Of a DNA stretch of 64,000 nucleotides, positions 35,523 to 46,570 are shown in pieces (positions within the stretch are counted from its first letter, which is position 1; each line of letters opens with the position of its first letter). The notes below the pieces were generated by a model. It saw only the letters and a program-made list of their open reading frames with translations. It was not told the origin of the DNA and ran no database searches. A program made the position numbers and the translations under genes. The stretch lies in the NCBI RefSeq assembly GCF_030272615.1, contig NC_081412.1, forward strand, positions 105,716,296-105,780,295, read 5' to 3'. This stretch comes from Cryptomeria japonica. Taxonomy: Eukaryota; Streptophyta; Pinopsida; Cupressales; Cupressaceae.

Positions 35523-37082
35523 CTAGGCACTCTAGCACATGAATCAAAAGATAAAGACATTCTTAGCTGGTTATACAAAGATGAGGAAGAAGATAACAGA
35601 GCAGCTACTCTGGACATAGTTCTACCAACACACCTATATGGAAAGGGCCACTTAATCATGCAGCAAATGGGATATGATGGTAAAGGACCTATTGGAAAAT
35701 GCAAAGAAGGAGTCACTGAGCCCATAGACCTTCCTTCACAGCCCAGTAGAGACAAAACAGGATTGGGTTGTAAACTCACTTTCCTATTAAGAAGGACACC
35801 ATGCATAACTCCAAAACCTCAATGGAAAGAAAAGAAGAAGTACAAAGAAGAATCCTAGCAGGAAGCACTATTTGAGTCAGCAGAAACAATCCACAAGGCA
35901 CGTGAACATCAAGAACAGAAGCAACATCAGGAAAAGCTTCTAAGTCACAAGAAGGCCATATCTACAGCAGTAGCTCATATTCAAACGCCAATATCTCAAG
36001 AACTGATAGTATCATCTCCTGATACTGTTATTACTCCCCAAGGAGGAACAGTCTATGAACAAATACAGAAAGTAGAAGCAAGATCCGCCACTGAATAAAC
36101 AAAAACTATCAAACTGGTATCCATCATAAAAGATCTATTTTCACCCTACAACATACCTATTTACAGCACTGATAGAATCTAGGATGATGCCTCAGAGACT
36201 GATTCCAATGAATATGAATGGGGTAGCTACTCCAATACTACTACAGATATCATTGATAATACTAGTACCATATCCCTTTCTCAGGAAGAACATAACGCAA
36301 ATGATAGACCTCTTGAATTTGGACCGCAGAATATCTATGACGCCAAGGAAAGCGAACAGAAACATTACGAACAAATCTATATGAAAGATGATACCATCGA
36401 AGACCTTGACGAAATCCTTGACACCTTTACCAAGACCAATCACGATGAAACCTCTGTCTTGACACTTATAGTAGCAGAACTTGATCCACCGAATGATTCC
36501 GTACCGCTTGTCTTTTCTGACCTCATTGACTGGGACGAACCCAAAATACATGATATGCCAATTTTCACCAACGATGAATCTATTATCCACTACCTATGTA
36601 CCATTAACCCAGAAACAGGCTCTACCAGTGAATGAAGTAATGATGTCTACAAACCAGGGAGTGCCAAGTCTCTCAGTTGCAAAGATGAACCAAATAAAAG
36701 ATCTGATGCTGAAAACTAGTCAATGACAGCTCTAGATCACAAAAAAGTAAAAATAAAGGATGCATCTGAGGGTGAAAACCTTTTTAAGGCACCTAAAGAT
36801 GGGAGACTTGACACTCTTCTAGAACACTTTCATGAGCGATCACCCATATTGATTGAGCCCACTCAATCAATCAACATTGGTACCATAGAAGCAGTCAAGA
36901 ACATACACCTTGCAAAATCTCTGACAGAGGAGGAAAAATCGGCATTTATCATTTTTTTCAAAGAAAAGAAAATTAACTTTGCTTGGTCATATGCAGATAT
37001 GCCCGAAATTGATCCACACTTAATCATGCATCACTTGTCCATCTCTCCAGGAGTTAAGCCAGTTAAGCAAAAACTATGAAAG
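35523..37082 (+). pseudogene. E3 G-patch-like segment and acidic linker
   Basis: MGYDGKGPIGKCKEGV and DKTGLG (35658-35780) give the G-patch glycine pattern, matching E2. A long hydrophilic linker follows in the same frame, with stops at 35856, 36096, 36180, 36633, 36717 and 37077. It ends with LDTLLEHFHERSPILIEPTQ and EKKINFAWSYADMPEIDP, the segment before RT. Confidence 0.75.
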
Positions 37083-38340
37083 ATGAATCCACAAGTAGCA
37101 CTCATGGTCAAAGCTGAACTAAAGAAACTATTAGATGTCGGATTCATCCGACCCATCGACTATGCAAAATGGATCTCCAACATAGTGCCAGTATCAAAAC
37201 CAGACGACAGTATCAGAACTTGCATTGATTTCAGAGATGTCAACAAAGCCTGTCCAAAAGATGACTTTCCTTTACCCAGCATCGACATAATTGTAGACCT
37301 CACACTGAGCCATGCAATGCTCTCACTAATGGATGGTTTCTTAGGCTATAATCAAATAAAAATAGCCCCAGAAGATCAAGATAAAATAGCGTTCACCTGT
37401 CCTTGGGGAATGTACTTTTGGAATGTTATGCCTTTTGGCTTAAAGAATGTAGGGGCTACTTATCAAAGAGCAATGACAACAATCTTTCATGACATGATGC
37501 ACACATTCATGGAAGACTATGTGGACAATCTGCTAGCTAAATCATTCACCAGAGCATAACATCTCAGCATCTTAACAAAAATCTTTGATCGATTGGAGAA
37601 ATTCCAAGTTTGGCTCAACCCTAAGAAGTGTGTCTTTGGGGTTACATCAGGAAAGTTATTGGGCTACATTGTCTCAGCTAAAGGTATTGAAGTGGATCCA
37701 ACAAAAGTACAAGCCATTATGGAAATGCCACCACCAAAGAATATCAATCAGCTCAGATCTCTACAAGGATGACTTCAATCAATCTGGCGATTCATCGCTC
37801 AACTAGCTGATAAAATTCTACCATTCAATCATTTGCTCCATAAGAATGTACCTTTCAGATGGGAGACCAAGTGTGCAGAATCTTTTTATCAAATCAAACA
37901 GTATATGATGAACCCACCAGTTCTAGTACCACCAGTCGTAGGAAAGCCCCTTATTTTATACATTTCAACAACATATATATCACTGGGGGCACTGTTAGCA
38001 CAAGAAGATCAACAAGGAAAGGAACGATCCATCTACTTCATCAGCAGGACATTGAATGGCTATGAACTCAACTATACATTCATTGAGAAGGCTTGTCTAA
38101 CAGTAGTCTTCACATCTCAAAAGTTCTAACATTATATGCTAGCACACACAATTAAGCTAGTAGCAAAAATTGATCCTCTCAAATATCTACTCAACAAGGC
38201 AGCTCTTACTGGCCAGTTGGCTAAATGGGTCATGATTCTCAATGAATTTGACATCCAATACATAGAACGAAGAGCCATCAAAGGACAAGCAATTGCAGCT
38301 CAACTAGCTGAAGCACCGCTACCAAGAAAACAAACTATGG
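37083..38340 (+). pseudogene. E3 reverse transcriptase and first RNase H
   Basis: RT motifs in order: VALMVKAELKKLLDVGFIRP, WISNIVPVSKPDDSIRTCID, FRDVNKACPKDDFPLPSID, MPFGLKNVGATYQRAM, then MEDYVDNLLAKS. The catalytic box is Y-V-D-N, so the second aspartate is lost (a G-to-A change); E2 keeps F-V-D-D. RNase H follows (RSIYFISRTLNGYELNYTFIEK). Stops at 37557, 37770 and 38127. Confidence 0.93.
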
Positions 38341-38990
38341 AGATTGAATTTCTAGACAGGGACGTTCTTGCTATTTCTACCACACAATGGACCCTATACT
38401 TTGACGGATCCTACACCCAACATGGTCCAGGTGCTAGCATTCTTTTCATCACTCTTGAAGGACACACTATACCAAGATCATATCGGCTTATGTTCCCATG
38501 CACAAATAATGTGGCTGAATATGAGGCATTGGTTATAGGCATCAAAACAGCCATAGAATAGAAAATCACAGAGTTAATGGTCTATGGAGATTCGCAACTA
38601 GTCATCAATCAAATCAACAATGACTATTAGACAAAGGATGACAAGATACTACCCTACAAACAAATGGTGGATGACTTCAAATAGTATTTTGTACACATCA
38701 CCTTCGAGCAAATACCAAGGTTGAACAACAAAGCAGTCGATGCCATGGCTACTATCGCTTCATTACTACAAATTCCAGAGCAATAGAGTCGTTATGAGTT
38801 CTTGGTAGAACAACTGTTCTCCCCAACCTATGACCACTCTGAATCCCATGTTGTCTATGCCTTAACCAGTTCGGATTCTCCTTTATATGGACCGATATAT
38901 GATTATCTAAAGAACAATATCCTACCCATTGACTTATCCCGTAACCAAAAATGTAATTTTATCTGACAAGTTGCCCGTTATACCCTTACT
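38341..38990 (+). pseudogene. E3 second (archaeal-type) RNase H
   Basis: LYFDGSYTQHGPGASILFIT, NVAEYEALVIGIKTAIE, MVYGDSQLVINQIN and KAVDAMATIA supply all four expected acidic residues. Stops at 38559 (Trp in E2), 38628 (Gln in E2), 38682 (Lys in E2), 38784 and 38964. This domain marks the Tat lineage. Confidence 0.9.
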
Positions 38991-40139
38991 ACTGATACTT
39001 TGTACCGTCAAGGTCTAGATGGTACTCTTCTTCATTGCCTTGATCGTAATGATTCTATTTCCGCTTTACACGAGCTTCACGAAGGTATTTGTGGCACACA
39101 TTCAAGTGGGACTACTCTTGCTAAAAAGTTTCTAAGGATGGGATACTACTGGCCTACAATGGAGAAAGATTCTTACCACTTCGCCAAGAAGTGTCCTAAA
39201 TTCCAAATCCATGGCAATCTGATACATGCACTAGCATAGGAACTACAGCCATTTACAACATCCTGGCCCTTTTGCCAGTGGGGACTAGACTTGGTCGGCA
39301 AAATTCATCCTTCATCTTCAAATGGACACAAGTTCATTATAACTGCAACAGAATACTTTACCAAATGGATAGAAGCAGTCCCAATGACCACAGTAACTAG
39401 AAAGCAAATTGCGTCTTTTATCCTAAACTATCTGATCTACAGATATGGTATTCCAAGTTCCATCATCACCGATAATGGATGACCATTCAAAAACCAAGAT
39501 GTCTGAGAACTATGTGAGCAATTCAAAATACAATATCGGTTCTCTACACCATACTACCCCCAGGGGAATGGTCAAGTGGAAGCATCCAACAAAACAATAC
39601 TGAAGATTCTCAAGAAAATAGTAAATGATGCAGGCAAAGATTGGCATATACAACTCAATCCAGCACTTTGGGCATACAGAACCAGCATCTATACACCTAC
39701 AGGAGCCACACCTTTCTCATTGGTCTAAGGATCCGAAGCTATTTTACCGCTAGAAGTAGAAATTCCATCTCTTAGAGTATCTCTAAAAGGCTTAATCCCA
39801 GATGAAGAGTATTAGGTCAACCGACTACAAGAACTGGAACTATTAGATGAAAGACTTCAGCATGCTTACACTCATCTCAAAGCATATCAGCAACGCATGT
39901 GCAGAAGCTACAATCACAAGGTCATCCCTCGCAATTTCAAAGTTGGTGACCTAGTCCTCAAAGAAAATCCAAGAAATCAACAAGATCAAGAAAAGAAAGG
40001 GAAATTTGAACCTAACTGGTTGGGTCCCTATGTCATCATATCAGTCTATGGATCAGGTGCTTATAAGCTCACAACCTTAGAAGGAGATGTGCTCGATGAA
40101 CCAACTAACAACATTCATCTGAAGAAATACTACACTTGA
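38991..40139 (+). pseudogene. E3 integrase
   Basis: The zinc-binding part (LHELHEGICGTHSSGT...KKCPKF) has lost its last cysteine (CPKF for CPKC). The core shows WGLDLVGKIH (Asp), SSIITDNG (Asp) and YYPQGNGQVEASNK (Glu), so the DDE triad is present. The C-terminal part reads FKVGDLVLKENPRNQ and GKFEPNWLGPYVI and ends KKYYT at a TGA (40137-40139). Stops at 39237, 39480, 39504, 39726 and 39813; the ones at 39480 and 39504 sit where Arg is usual (DNGRPF, DVRELC). Confidence 0.93.
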
Positions 40140-41120
40140 GTAGTCTAATGCACAGAAAAAGAAAAAACAAACAAAAAAATCAAAATAATCAAGAAAAAGC
40201 AATATAAAAAGGTACAATAAAAGCAACTGGTAAAAACTTGGTAACAGGCGCTATTGTGAAAGAACAACTCCTCCATCTATATCTATACACTTGCAGTAAA
40301 TTACTATCAGCCATTGCCCGACACTTAGCAAATATCCAGTCAAGACATACTTAGCGTAGTTACTATCCTGGTCTATCCATATATCCTTTTACCACATTCC
40401 ACCATGGCTTGGAAATCACTATACATATTCACATCAAGAGGCACACTCAGCTAGAGGCAATAAATCGTCAAAACTTGCAGTATGTTTCAAGACATCAAAA
40501 CTATTTACAAAACCAGAAACATCACATCCAACAACCAAAAACTTCACTCCATCACAGAGCAAAACATTGGATCACTAAAAACAAGAATCACAAAAATACC
40601 AAAGATGGATGATTTTCTGAAGTACTAAATGTTGCATTATCGCATAAAGTCTTGACTATTTTTGCATTTGAACTTTTTAAATTATTGGATTCTCTACATT
40701 TTCTCACTAAATGCTTCAAAGCTAGAGATCATGGGGATGCTCCAATATTTTCTTAGTCTTCTATCTGTGAGGCGATCATTTGTACTGTGTAAATACTTGT
40801 CTCGAGACGTGATACATCGAATGTCACTGAAGACATAATTCCACTTTACGCATACAAATGGTTTAATCTTGTCTGTTTATACACAATCCGCACCCTGGTC
40901 ATCCTGGTTCAATTATACCTTGACGCTTGTGCTATCTTGCAAAATCAAACATCATGTAAAATTTTCTCAGGTCATTATGGTTCAATTATACCATTATGCT
41001 TGTATAAATTTTCAACATATCCCAAAACAAATCAATGCTCAATGATGATACCTATATCGAAAGCAAATAACATATGGCTATATCGGGATGACAAAATGCA
41101 GAATGAGGATGCTCCAAAAA
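40140..41120 (+). other. E3 post-integrase region, nothing recognised
   Basis: A-rich non-coding sequence downstream of gag-pol. Short frames here have no family resemblance. Confidence 0.5.
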
Positions 41121-41124
41121 CAAA

Positions 41125-41233
41125 TAGTTGCATATCATTTTAAAATAGTTGCATATCATTTTAAAAATAGTTGCACATCATTTTAAAAATAGTTGCACAT
41201 CATTTTAACAATAGTTGCATATCATTTTGCATA
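41125..41233 (+). repeat. Five tandem copies of a 21-22-bp unit, TAGTTGCATATCATTTTAAA
   Basis: Units start at 41125, 41146, 41168, 41190 and 41212 (steps 21, 22, 22, 22). The TAG-TTGCA-(T)ATC core is a looser relative of the TAGCGCATC motif. The array lies just beyond the 3' end of the antisense PMD gene. Confidence 0.85.
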
Positions 41234-41400
41234 TCATTATCATACATCTCATTTTCAAGATACATCTCACATCATATCATTATCATACATCTCATTTTCA
41301 AGATACATCTCACATCATTATCATTATCATACATCTCACATCATTATCATACATCATACATTTACATCATGCATCATATCATCTATCTAAGCATTGCATC
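41234..41400 (+). repeat. Simple catcattat / catacatctcat repeats
   Basis: Two near-copies of catacatctcattttcaaga plus tacatctcacatca-like runs. Low-complexity tandem DNA; the open frames across it are artefacts. Confidence 0.8.
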
Positions 41401-41599
41401 ATCATAAAGTAAGGAAAGAGCATATAGAACATGCATCCATATAACACATCACATGATCACGGAAAATGGTGTCATCTATATATATATATCAAAAATGGTC
41501 CAAATGTACAAAATCTATCATGTCTGTGCCCAGTACAAGCAAAACAATGATCTAAAAATACAATAGAGGCATCGTCTCTCAGGTATGACTATCTCCTGA

Positions 41600-43475
41600 G
41601 GGGGATGGTCTCGTAGCTGATGTCCCAGCTCTTGGATCTCCAGGATGATCCTATCTTGAGGGACCTGTCATGCCTCTGCTCTCTGACTATGTCCCAGTCT
41701 CTCGAGATCAACTCGATCTCGCCTGCGTGAAGCTTTGTACTATGTGCTCCCTGGGCACGACATCCTCATAATGGTGTCTATAATACTCCGCCTCCCTCAC
41801 TCTCGAGGATAGCTCCCTCATAATATCTCTCATCCGGCCCCCTGCTACCGCTCTCTAAATGCTAGCTGCTAGCTCCTCCGCCCGACTGCGCCGCTGTATC
41901 TCTGTATGATTCCTCTAGAGTCAGCTGAGTAATCTAACGCTACTGCGCCAATAACTGTGCCTGCAACTGGTAAACTGTCAACTGCAGGGTCCTGATCTGA
42001 GCATCCTCCACATGTGTCGGGACTCAGACCCATAGGGGCACCAGTGAAGGGGTACCCCCTATCCCTCTGCCTGTCCTAGATGCTGGTGGAGGTAGCTCAT
42101 CAGTCCTCCTCCTCTGTACCGGTCGCCTCCACTCATCTGTCCCTCCCACCACTGCCATCACCTCTCCCACTCTCCCCTCCTCCCCTACTCCAATCGCCAG
42201 CCCTCCTCTCCCCCTGTCCATCACAACTCACCGAACTGCTCTCTCCACTCGACCTCCCCCATCCCTACCCCTATCTCCTCTCCTCCCTCGATATCCTCTC
42301 CCTTGTCGTCTGCCTCCGCCTCCATCATCTCCATCGTCTTCATCTCCCCCAACATCCTCCTCATCATCATCAAAGGTCGGCCACATCTCCTCAGGATCTG
42401 ATATCCTAGCAACAACACGAGCTGCAAACAAACCAGCAAACTCATGGGTCATCCCTACGTCTAAAATCTCGATAGCATAGTCCCATATCTGACCCGCTAA
42501 GTTGGAGAACTCCTCTACAGTTGCTCCACTATCGATGGTAGGACCCCAATCAAGTACGTCCTGTCTCTGATGCGCATACAAGAAGGTCCCCTGTGGTATA
42601 CCCTGTTGCCGACCATACTGCCTCAACACCCTGCCCACCTGTAATCTCTCTATCACAAAGGGCATCCACCCTATGAAAAAATGGCTCATAAACACATAGG
42701 GCATATCTAGCCTATCCTCTACCCAGACCTCACAATCTGTATATGGTCGCCAGATGACCATATCTATATCATCTAGGACCCTCCTCCAATACTCCAATTT
42801 AACCAGCTTACACTGGACAACTAGACCCCTGTAACCATAAGCATATGCCCGCCTAATAGGCATGTCTCTGTCCACCAGTGGTCTCACTGCTGGAATGTAC
42901 TCCCAGCACCATACCTGTAAAAGTGTCATGCCAGCTGACAAACTGCCATAATCTAGATACACAACCTCATGCAGGTCCCTATACAAGTGGGCTAACATGG
43001 CTGATCCCCAAGAAAACCTGCAGCCCTGGGTCACCATCTCCTCGAGAACCAATCCCCAACCCACAGAGAATCCCTTTGACCTGTGATCAGGACAAAGAAA
43101 TCCATCGATGAACCCTGCTAGTACTAACAGGAGAGGCACATAATCTAAATCCAGGAACTCCTACCATGGGATCTCATACCCGCATATCATCCCATCATGG
43201 AAAATGTGCCGCAACGCCTCAGTACCACCCTCCTCCATCTACTCATACGACAACAAAGCACCTACTACGGGAATCTGTAAGATCCTATAACAGTCCTCTG
43301 GAGTGACTGTCATCTTGCCAGTAGCAAAGTGAAAGGTGTTCGTATTACTGTGCCACCTCTTAGCGAGCGCTATAAGTATACCCTAGTTCATAGTGAACTA
43401 AGGCATGTCTAGCAAAGATGATAGGCCACATCTCTTGATCACATCTAGGTCAACCTGTGCCAATCATGGTATCAA
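41600..43475 (-). pseudogene. Antisense plant mobile domain (PMD, MAIN/MAIL-like) gene of E3
   Basis: A 303-codon uninterrupted frame (42228-43139) reads GFIDGFLCPDHRSKGFSVGW, SAMLAHLYRDLHEVVYLDYG and KLEYWRRVLDDIDMVIWRPY, a PMD signature. Upstream in the same frame (to about 43475) are LAKRWHSNTNTFHFATGKMT and PEDCYRILQIPVVGALLSYE, separated by a few in-frame stops (two probably Trp). The C-terminus is acidic, then Gly/Arg-rich (GRRQGRGYRGRRGDRGRDGG), followed by a decayed coiled-coil-like stretch to about 41600. PMD proteins are nuclear and act with phosphatase-like partners in silencing; element-borne copies are known, but their function is open. Same position and orientation as in E1. A 21-bp motif array lies about 530 bp upstream of it. 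Confidence 0.88.
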
Positions 43476-44000
43476 TGCCCAAGGTCTAGGAAACCGCTCC
43501 CACGACTGCACCACTCCCAATCGCTCCTATCAAAATGCAAAATGAATTCAATATCAGTGTCCACATCAAAACAAAGATATCAAAATCAAAATCACATCAA
43601 AAACATGAAGCAATTTTCTCATCTAATCAAGTTCCACATCCTATCATATCAACTTGTAACACAACTCAAGTTTTTAAAAACCATATCAAAACTTGTAAAA
43701 CAACTCAAGTCTCTACATCACATAAACTTTTAAAACAAATCAAGTTTCCCACCCATATCAGCTTGAAAAACAACTCAAGTTTCCAACCCATATCAGCTTG
43801 TAACACAAATCAAGCTCCACACATTTAACTTGAAACAGTGCAAATTAAATCGAGTTATATCAACACTCATATTGGACACATTTTCAAAAAAATGATCAAA
43901 GACACAGCAAATGGCAAAAATCCACATCCCCCAGGCAAAGTTGACCTTTTCCTGTGAAATCTTTCACATCCAAAAAACATCTAAAACTTGCAAAACTTGA
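43476..44000. other. E3 region upstream of antisense PMD, short repeats
   Basis: Contains a phrase like cccatatcagcttg-aaacaactcaagtt three to four times between 43640 and 43810. This would be 5' UTR or promoter of the antisense gene. No coding seen. Confidence 0.5.
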
Positions 44001-44001
44001 T

Positions 44002-44467
44002 CCATGCACTAATTAAACTTGGCTATGCACTAAACTATACCCATGTGCTACCCTGTTTTCTCCACGCGCTATTATATCTACCCTGTGCGCTAGACTACCT
44101 CTATGCGCTATCCTTTTTTCTCCATGCACCACCCAACCCACCCTAAGCACTAAAACCGACCTATGTGCTAACCTATCCCATGCTTGCGCTACCTATTTAA
44201 CCCTATGCGCTAGGTCTAACCTACACGCTAAATCCCCCTACCCATGCGACCCCCTGTGGACCCTATGTGCTAGGTCTAACCTATGTGCTACCTTTTCAAC
44301 CCGACGTGCTACCCTATGTTCATCATGCACTAACCTAGGACCATGCGCTAACCTAAAAATTTCATTCGCTACCCTATTCATTTTCGGATGCTACCTTAAA
44401 AAGCTACCCTATCCGCTACCTAATTTATCGTATGTGCTAAACTATGACTTCTATGCACTAAACCGCT
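44002..44467 (-). repeat. E3 array C: inverted TAGCGCATC array with 21-21-18 bp higher-order period
   Basis: On the plus strand the motif reads (G)ATGCGCTA. Motif ends fall at 44011, 44032, 44050, 44071, 44092, 44110, 44131, 44152, 44170, 44191, 44212, 44230, 44251, 44272, 44290, 44311, 44332, 44350, 44371, then looser copies to 44467. Steps repeat 21, 21, 18, a 60-bp higher-order unit, for at least five rounds. On the PMD-coding strand the motif is TAGCGCAT, the same sense as arrays A and B have to gag. A plus-strand frame without ATG stays open over the array (about 44017-44466), probably because every step is a multiple of three. Confidence 0.92.
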
Positions 44468-45033
44468 AAAACCTAATTTCAAAAATAAAAAACGGACCAA
44501 AAATGATCAAATTCAAAATCAAAAAAGGGTCAAAAGCATTGACTTACCGGTGGTCCATATGCGGCAGGTCTTTGATGCCTCCGAACGTGCTCAAATCGAT
44601 GTGTAGAATAGGGAATAGGCATTTTGTCTTATCTCTAAAAATCTCTTTCTCCAAAGTCAACAAGCACATATGAGACAAAATAATGCACTTTTTCCCTTTT
44701 ATAGGGTAAAACAAAATTAGGGTTAGGGAAACAAGCATGTAATTTTCTCGCGGTCTCCCTCATACCCTAAAAACGTGTCAATTATCAGGAGATGAATCAA
44801 TTTAAATGTTTCAACTAGCCAAAATCTTGCACACCAAACACAAATTATCAAATCAAATCAAACTTTTCAAAATTTTGATTCATCTCCCAAGGGGGCATTA
44901 TCACCATCGTTTATCGAATCTAGGGCATCACACATCAAATTTGGGGCATAACATAAAAATCATAAATGACATTGATCATAAAATTGCAATGACACATCAT
45001 TTTCTTTGAAATAACATGTGCACACACGTCACT
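44468..45033 (+). other. E3 non-coding stretch before the polypurine tract
   Basis: No gene seen. A clean short minus-strand frame at 44544-44738 is not recognisable. Confidence 0.5.
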
Positions 45034-45049
45034 TCAAAGAGGGGCAAAA
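45034..45049 (+). promoter_or_regulatory. E3 polypurine tract
   Basis: TCAAAGAGGGGCAAAA immediately before the 3' LTR (TGTAGATG). Confidence 0.88.
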
Positions 45050-46464
45050 TGTAGATGTATAAAAATGACCATATTCCTAAACGAATATTTTATGTTCATT
45101 TCTCTATTTGATTAAATCCAATTTAATTGAATAACCCACATTCCTCTATTTAATTAAGTAAATTACTCAATTAAATTCACTATACCTCTTTAATAGAATA
45201 AATCATTTTATTCAATTAAATCCCCTATCCACTTTTTAATTAAATTCAAATTTAATTAAAATAGTTATCCTAAATTAAATAAATCTAATTTATTTAATTG
45301 CAACCAAATTGAATTAAATTCAATTAAAACCTATTTTCCCTCACCCACTTGCAAAATCCTAACCCTCTTTCTAACCTCTTCTAGATTCTTCTAAACATAA
45401 TTAATTAACCCAAACCCATCCATTATCCCTTTTCCCTAAATTTGAGGAGGTCACTTCTCAAATTTGGAGTAAAGTCTTCAAATTTCATTAAAGCCTTTAT
45501 CCAACTTGTTGAATGCCCCCAAATTTGGAAGGACTCTTACAAAGTTATCTCCAAAGTCTTCATAACCATTAATGGTTAACTCAACCCTCTTACATGGTTA
45601 AAGAATTTCCATAAACTCAACCTCCATCTAACCCAAGGGTCTCATCAAGCATTTATTGCTTTGACCATGGTTATCCTTAAACCTTTGCACAAGAGTTTAT
45701 CCTTTGGGTAAAAGCTTTATCCAATGGATAACCCTAACTTAACCTTAGCCCCTAGGGTAACCATGAGGTCTTCTCAAGCATTTAATGCTTCTTACATCTC
45801 CTCTCAACCAACCTTATGTTGACAATTGTCACCATTTCATTGGTGCCAATTGCAAAAATGGATTCCCAACTTTCAAACTTGGCCCTTGATTAACTCTTTC
45901 AATCCTGACCATCCATTGCCCTATTTTTGCTATAAATAGAGCTCTCATTCCTCCATTTTCATCATCCAAGTCTTTAGCATCACACTTATACTCAAATCCA
46001 TTTAAGCTTTCACATTTTATATGCTCATCATTTAGCCTCTCTTTTAAATAGGAATTAATCTAAATATGCAAATTTAGAGTATGTTCCTTCTCATTTAGCT
46101 TAATCATAGACTAATATAGCATGCTAGGATAGTCTTGTTTACTAACCTTGCCATCTTATAGCTAGTTTATTGCATTTGTAGCATCATGCATAGCTTAGGA
46201 TGCATCTCATCTTAAAATCCACAAAAGCATCCCTCGTTCTTGCATTTGCCATCCCTTAACCATTTTGCTCAGTGATCTGAGAGCAAAAACATTGGTTTGA
46301 GGGACCGTGTAAGATAGAGAACCATGGAACCATCCTTGGGAAGTTGAACCATACTTCATGACTCCATAGCTTGCACCAAGAAGTCATGTGGGTGTGTGAG
46401 CAAGGCTCCATTGAGCTTCATTTTTCACATATTGAGTTCTATCGGCCCGCTTTTTCCACATACA
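45050..46464 (+). repeat. E3 3' LTR
   Basis: 1415 bp with canonical TG and CA ends. Differs from the 5' LTR by about 31 substitutions and lacks three short blocks (about 19, 14 and 8 bp), two of which are bounded by short direct repeats. Followed by target duplication atata (46465-46469). Confidence 0.94.
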
Positions 46465-46570
46465 ATATATATATATATATACATATTTAATTAATAGAAG
46501 GCTTGGGATAAATAATTAAATAAATAAAAATATTTATTTAGTTAGGTTGGGACAATTTTAAGTGTCTATA
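46465..46570 (-). repeat. E1 5' LTR, piece 3 of 3
   Basis: Aligns with 1118-1212 (attaatagaaggcttgg to agtgtctata). The adjoining gctaa (46571-46575) is the right target-site copy. Confidence 0.88.

Larger units (their letters stand above)
28095..46464 (+). mobile_element. E3: Tat-type Ty3/gypsy retrotransposon with antisense PMD gene, 18.4 kb
   Basis: LTRs 28095-29549 and 45050-46464, target duplication atata, a tRNA-Lys-type primer site and a polypurine tract define it. Gag-pol (32643-40139) lies in one plus-strand frame with 27 premature stops and no visible frameshift. A PMD gene lies on the minus strand (about 42228-43475). The LTRs differ by only about 31 substitutions plus three small deletions over 1.4 kb by eye, so this is the youngest of the three. 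It interrupts the E1 LTR. It is unusually large for a gypsy element, with a 3.1-kb leader and about 4.9 kb between integrase and the 3' LTR. Confidence 0.95.
351..46570 (-). mobile_element. E1: outer Tat-like LTR retrotransposon, non-autonomous, split by E2 and E3
   Basis: Two LTR copies bracket this span: an intact left copy (351-1212) and a right copy split into 12079-12508, 27723-28094 and 46465-46570. Flanks are gctga (346-350) and gctaa (46571-46575), a 5-bp duplication with one difference. A polypurine tract (1213-1229, minus) and a primer-site-like segment (12056-12075, minus) set the orientation: the left LTR is the 3' LTR. The interior (1213-12078, about 10.9 kb) has no recognisable gag, protease, RT or integrase, so the element depended on proteins supplied in trans. 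Its only recognisable gene is an antisense PMD-type gene next to the 3' LTR. Without E2 and E3 the element is about 12.6 kb. The polypurine tract (CAAAGGGGCAAAA) resembles those of E2 and E3, which suggests the same broad lineage. Confidence 0.88.

Noticed and set aside
42080-42409. Plus-strand Pro/Leu/Ser-rich frame
   Set aside because: It is the complement of the Gly/Arg- and Asp-rich part of the antisense PMD gene.
44017-44466. Long plus-strand frame over array C as a Cys-Ala repeat protein
   Set aside because: No ATG, and openness follows from repeat units being multiples of three; arrays A and B do not keep the equivalent frame open throughout.
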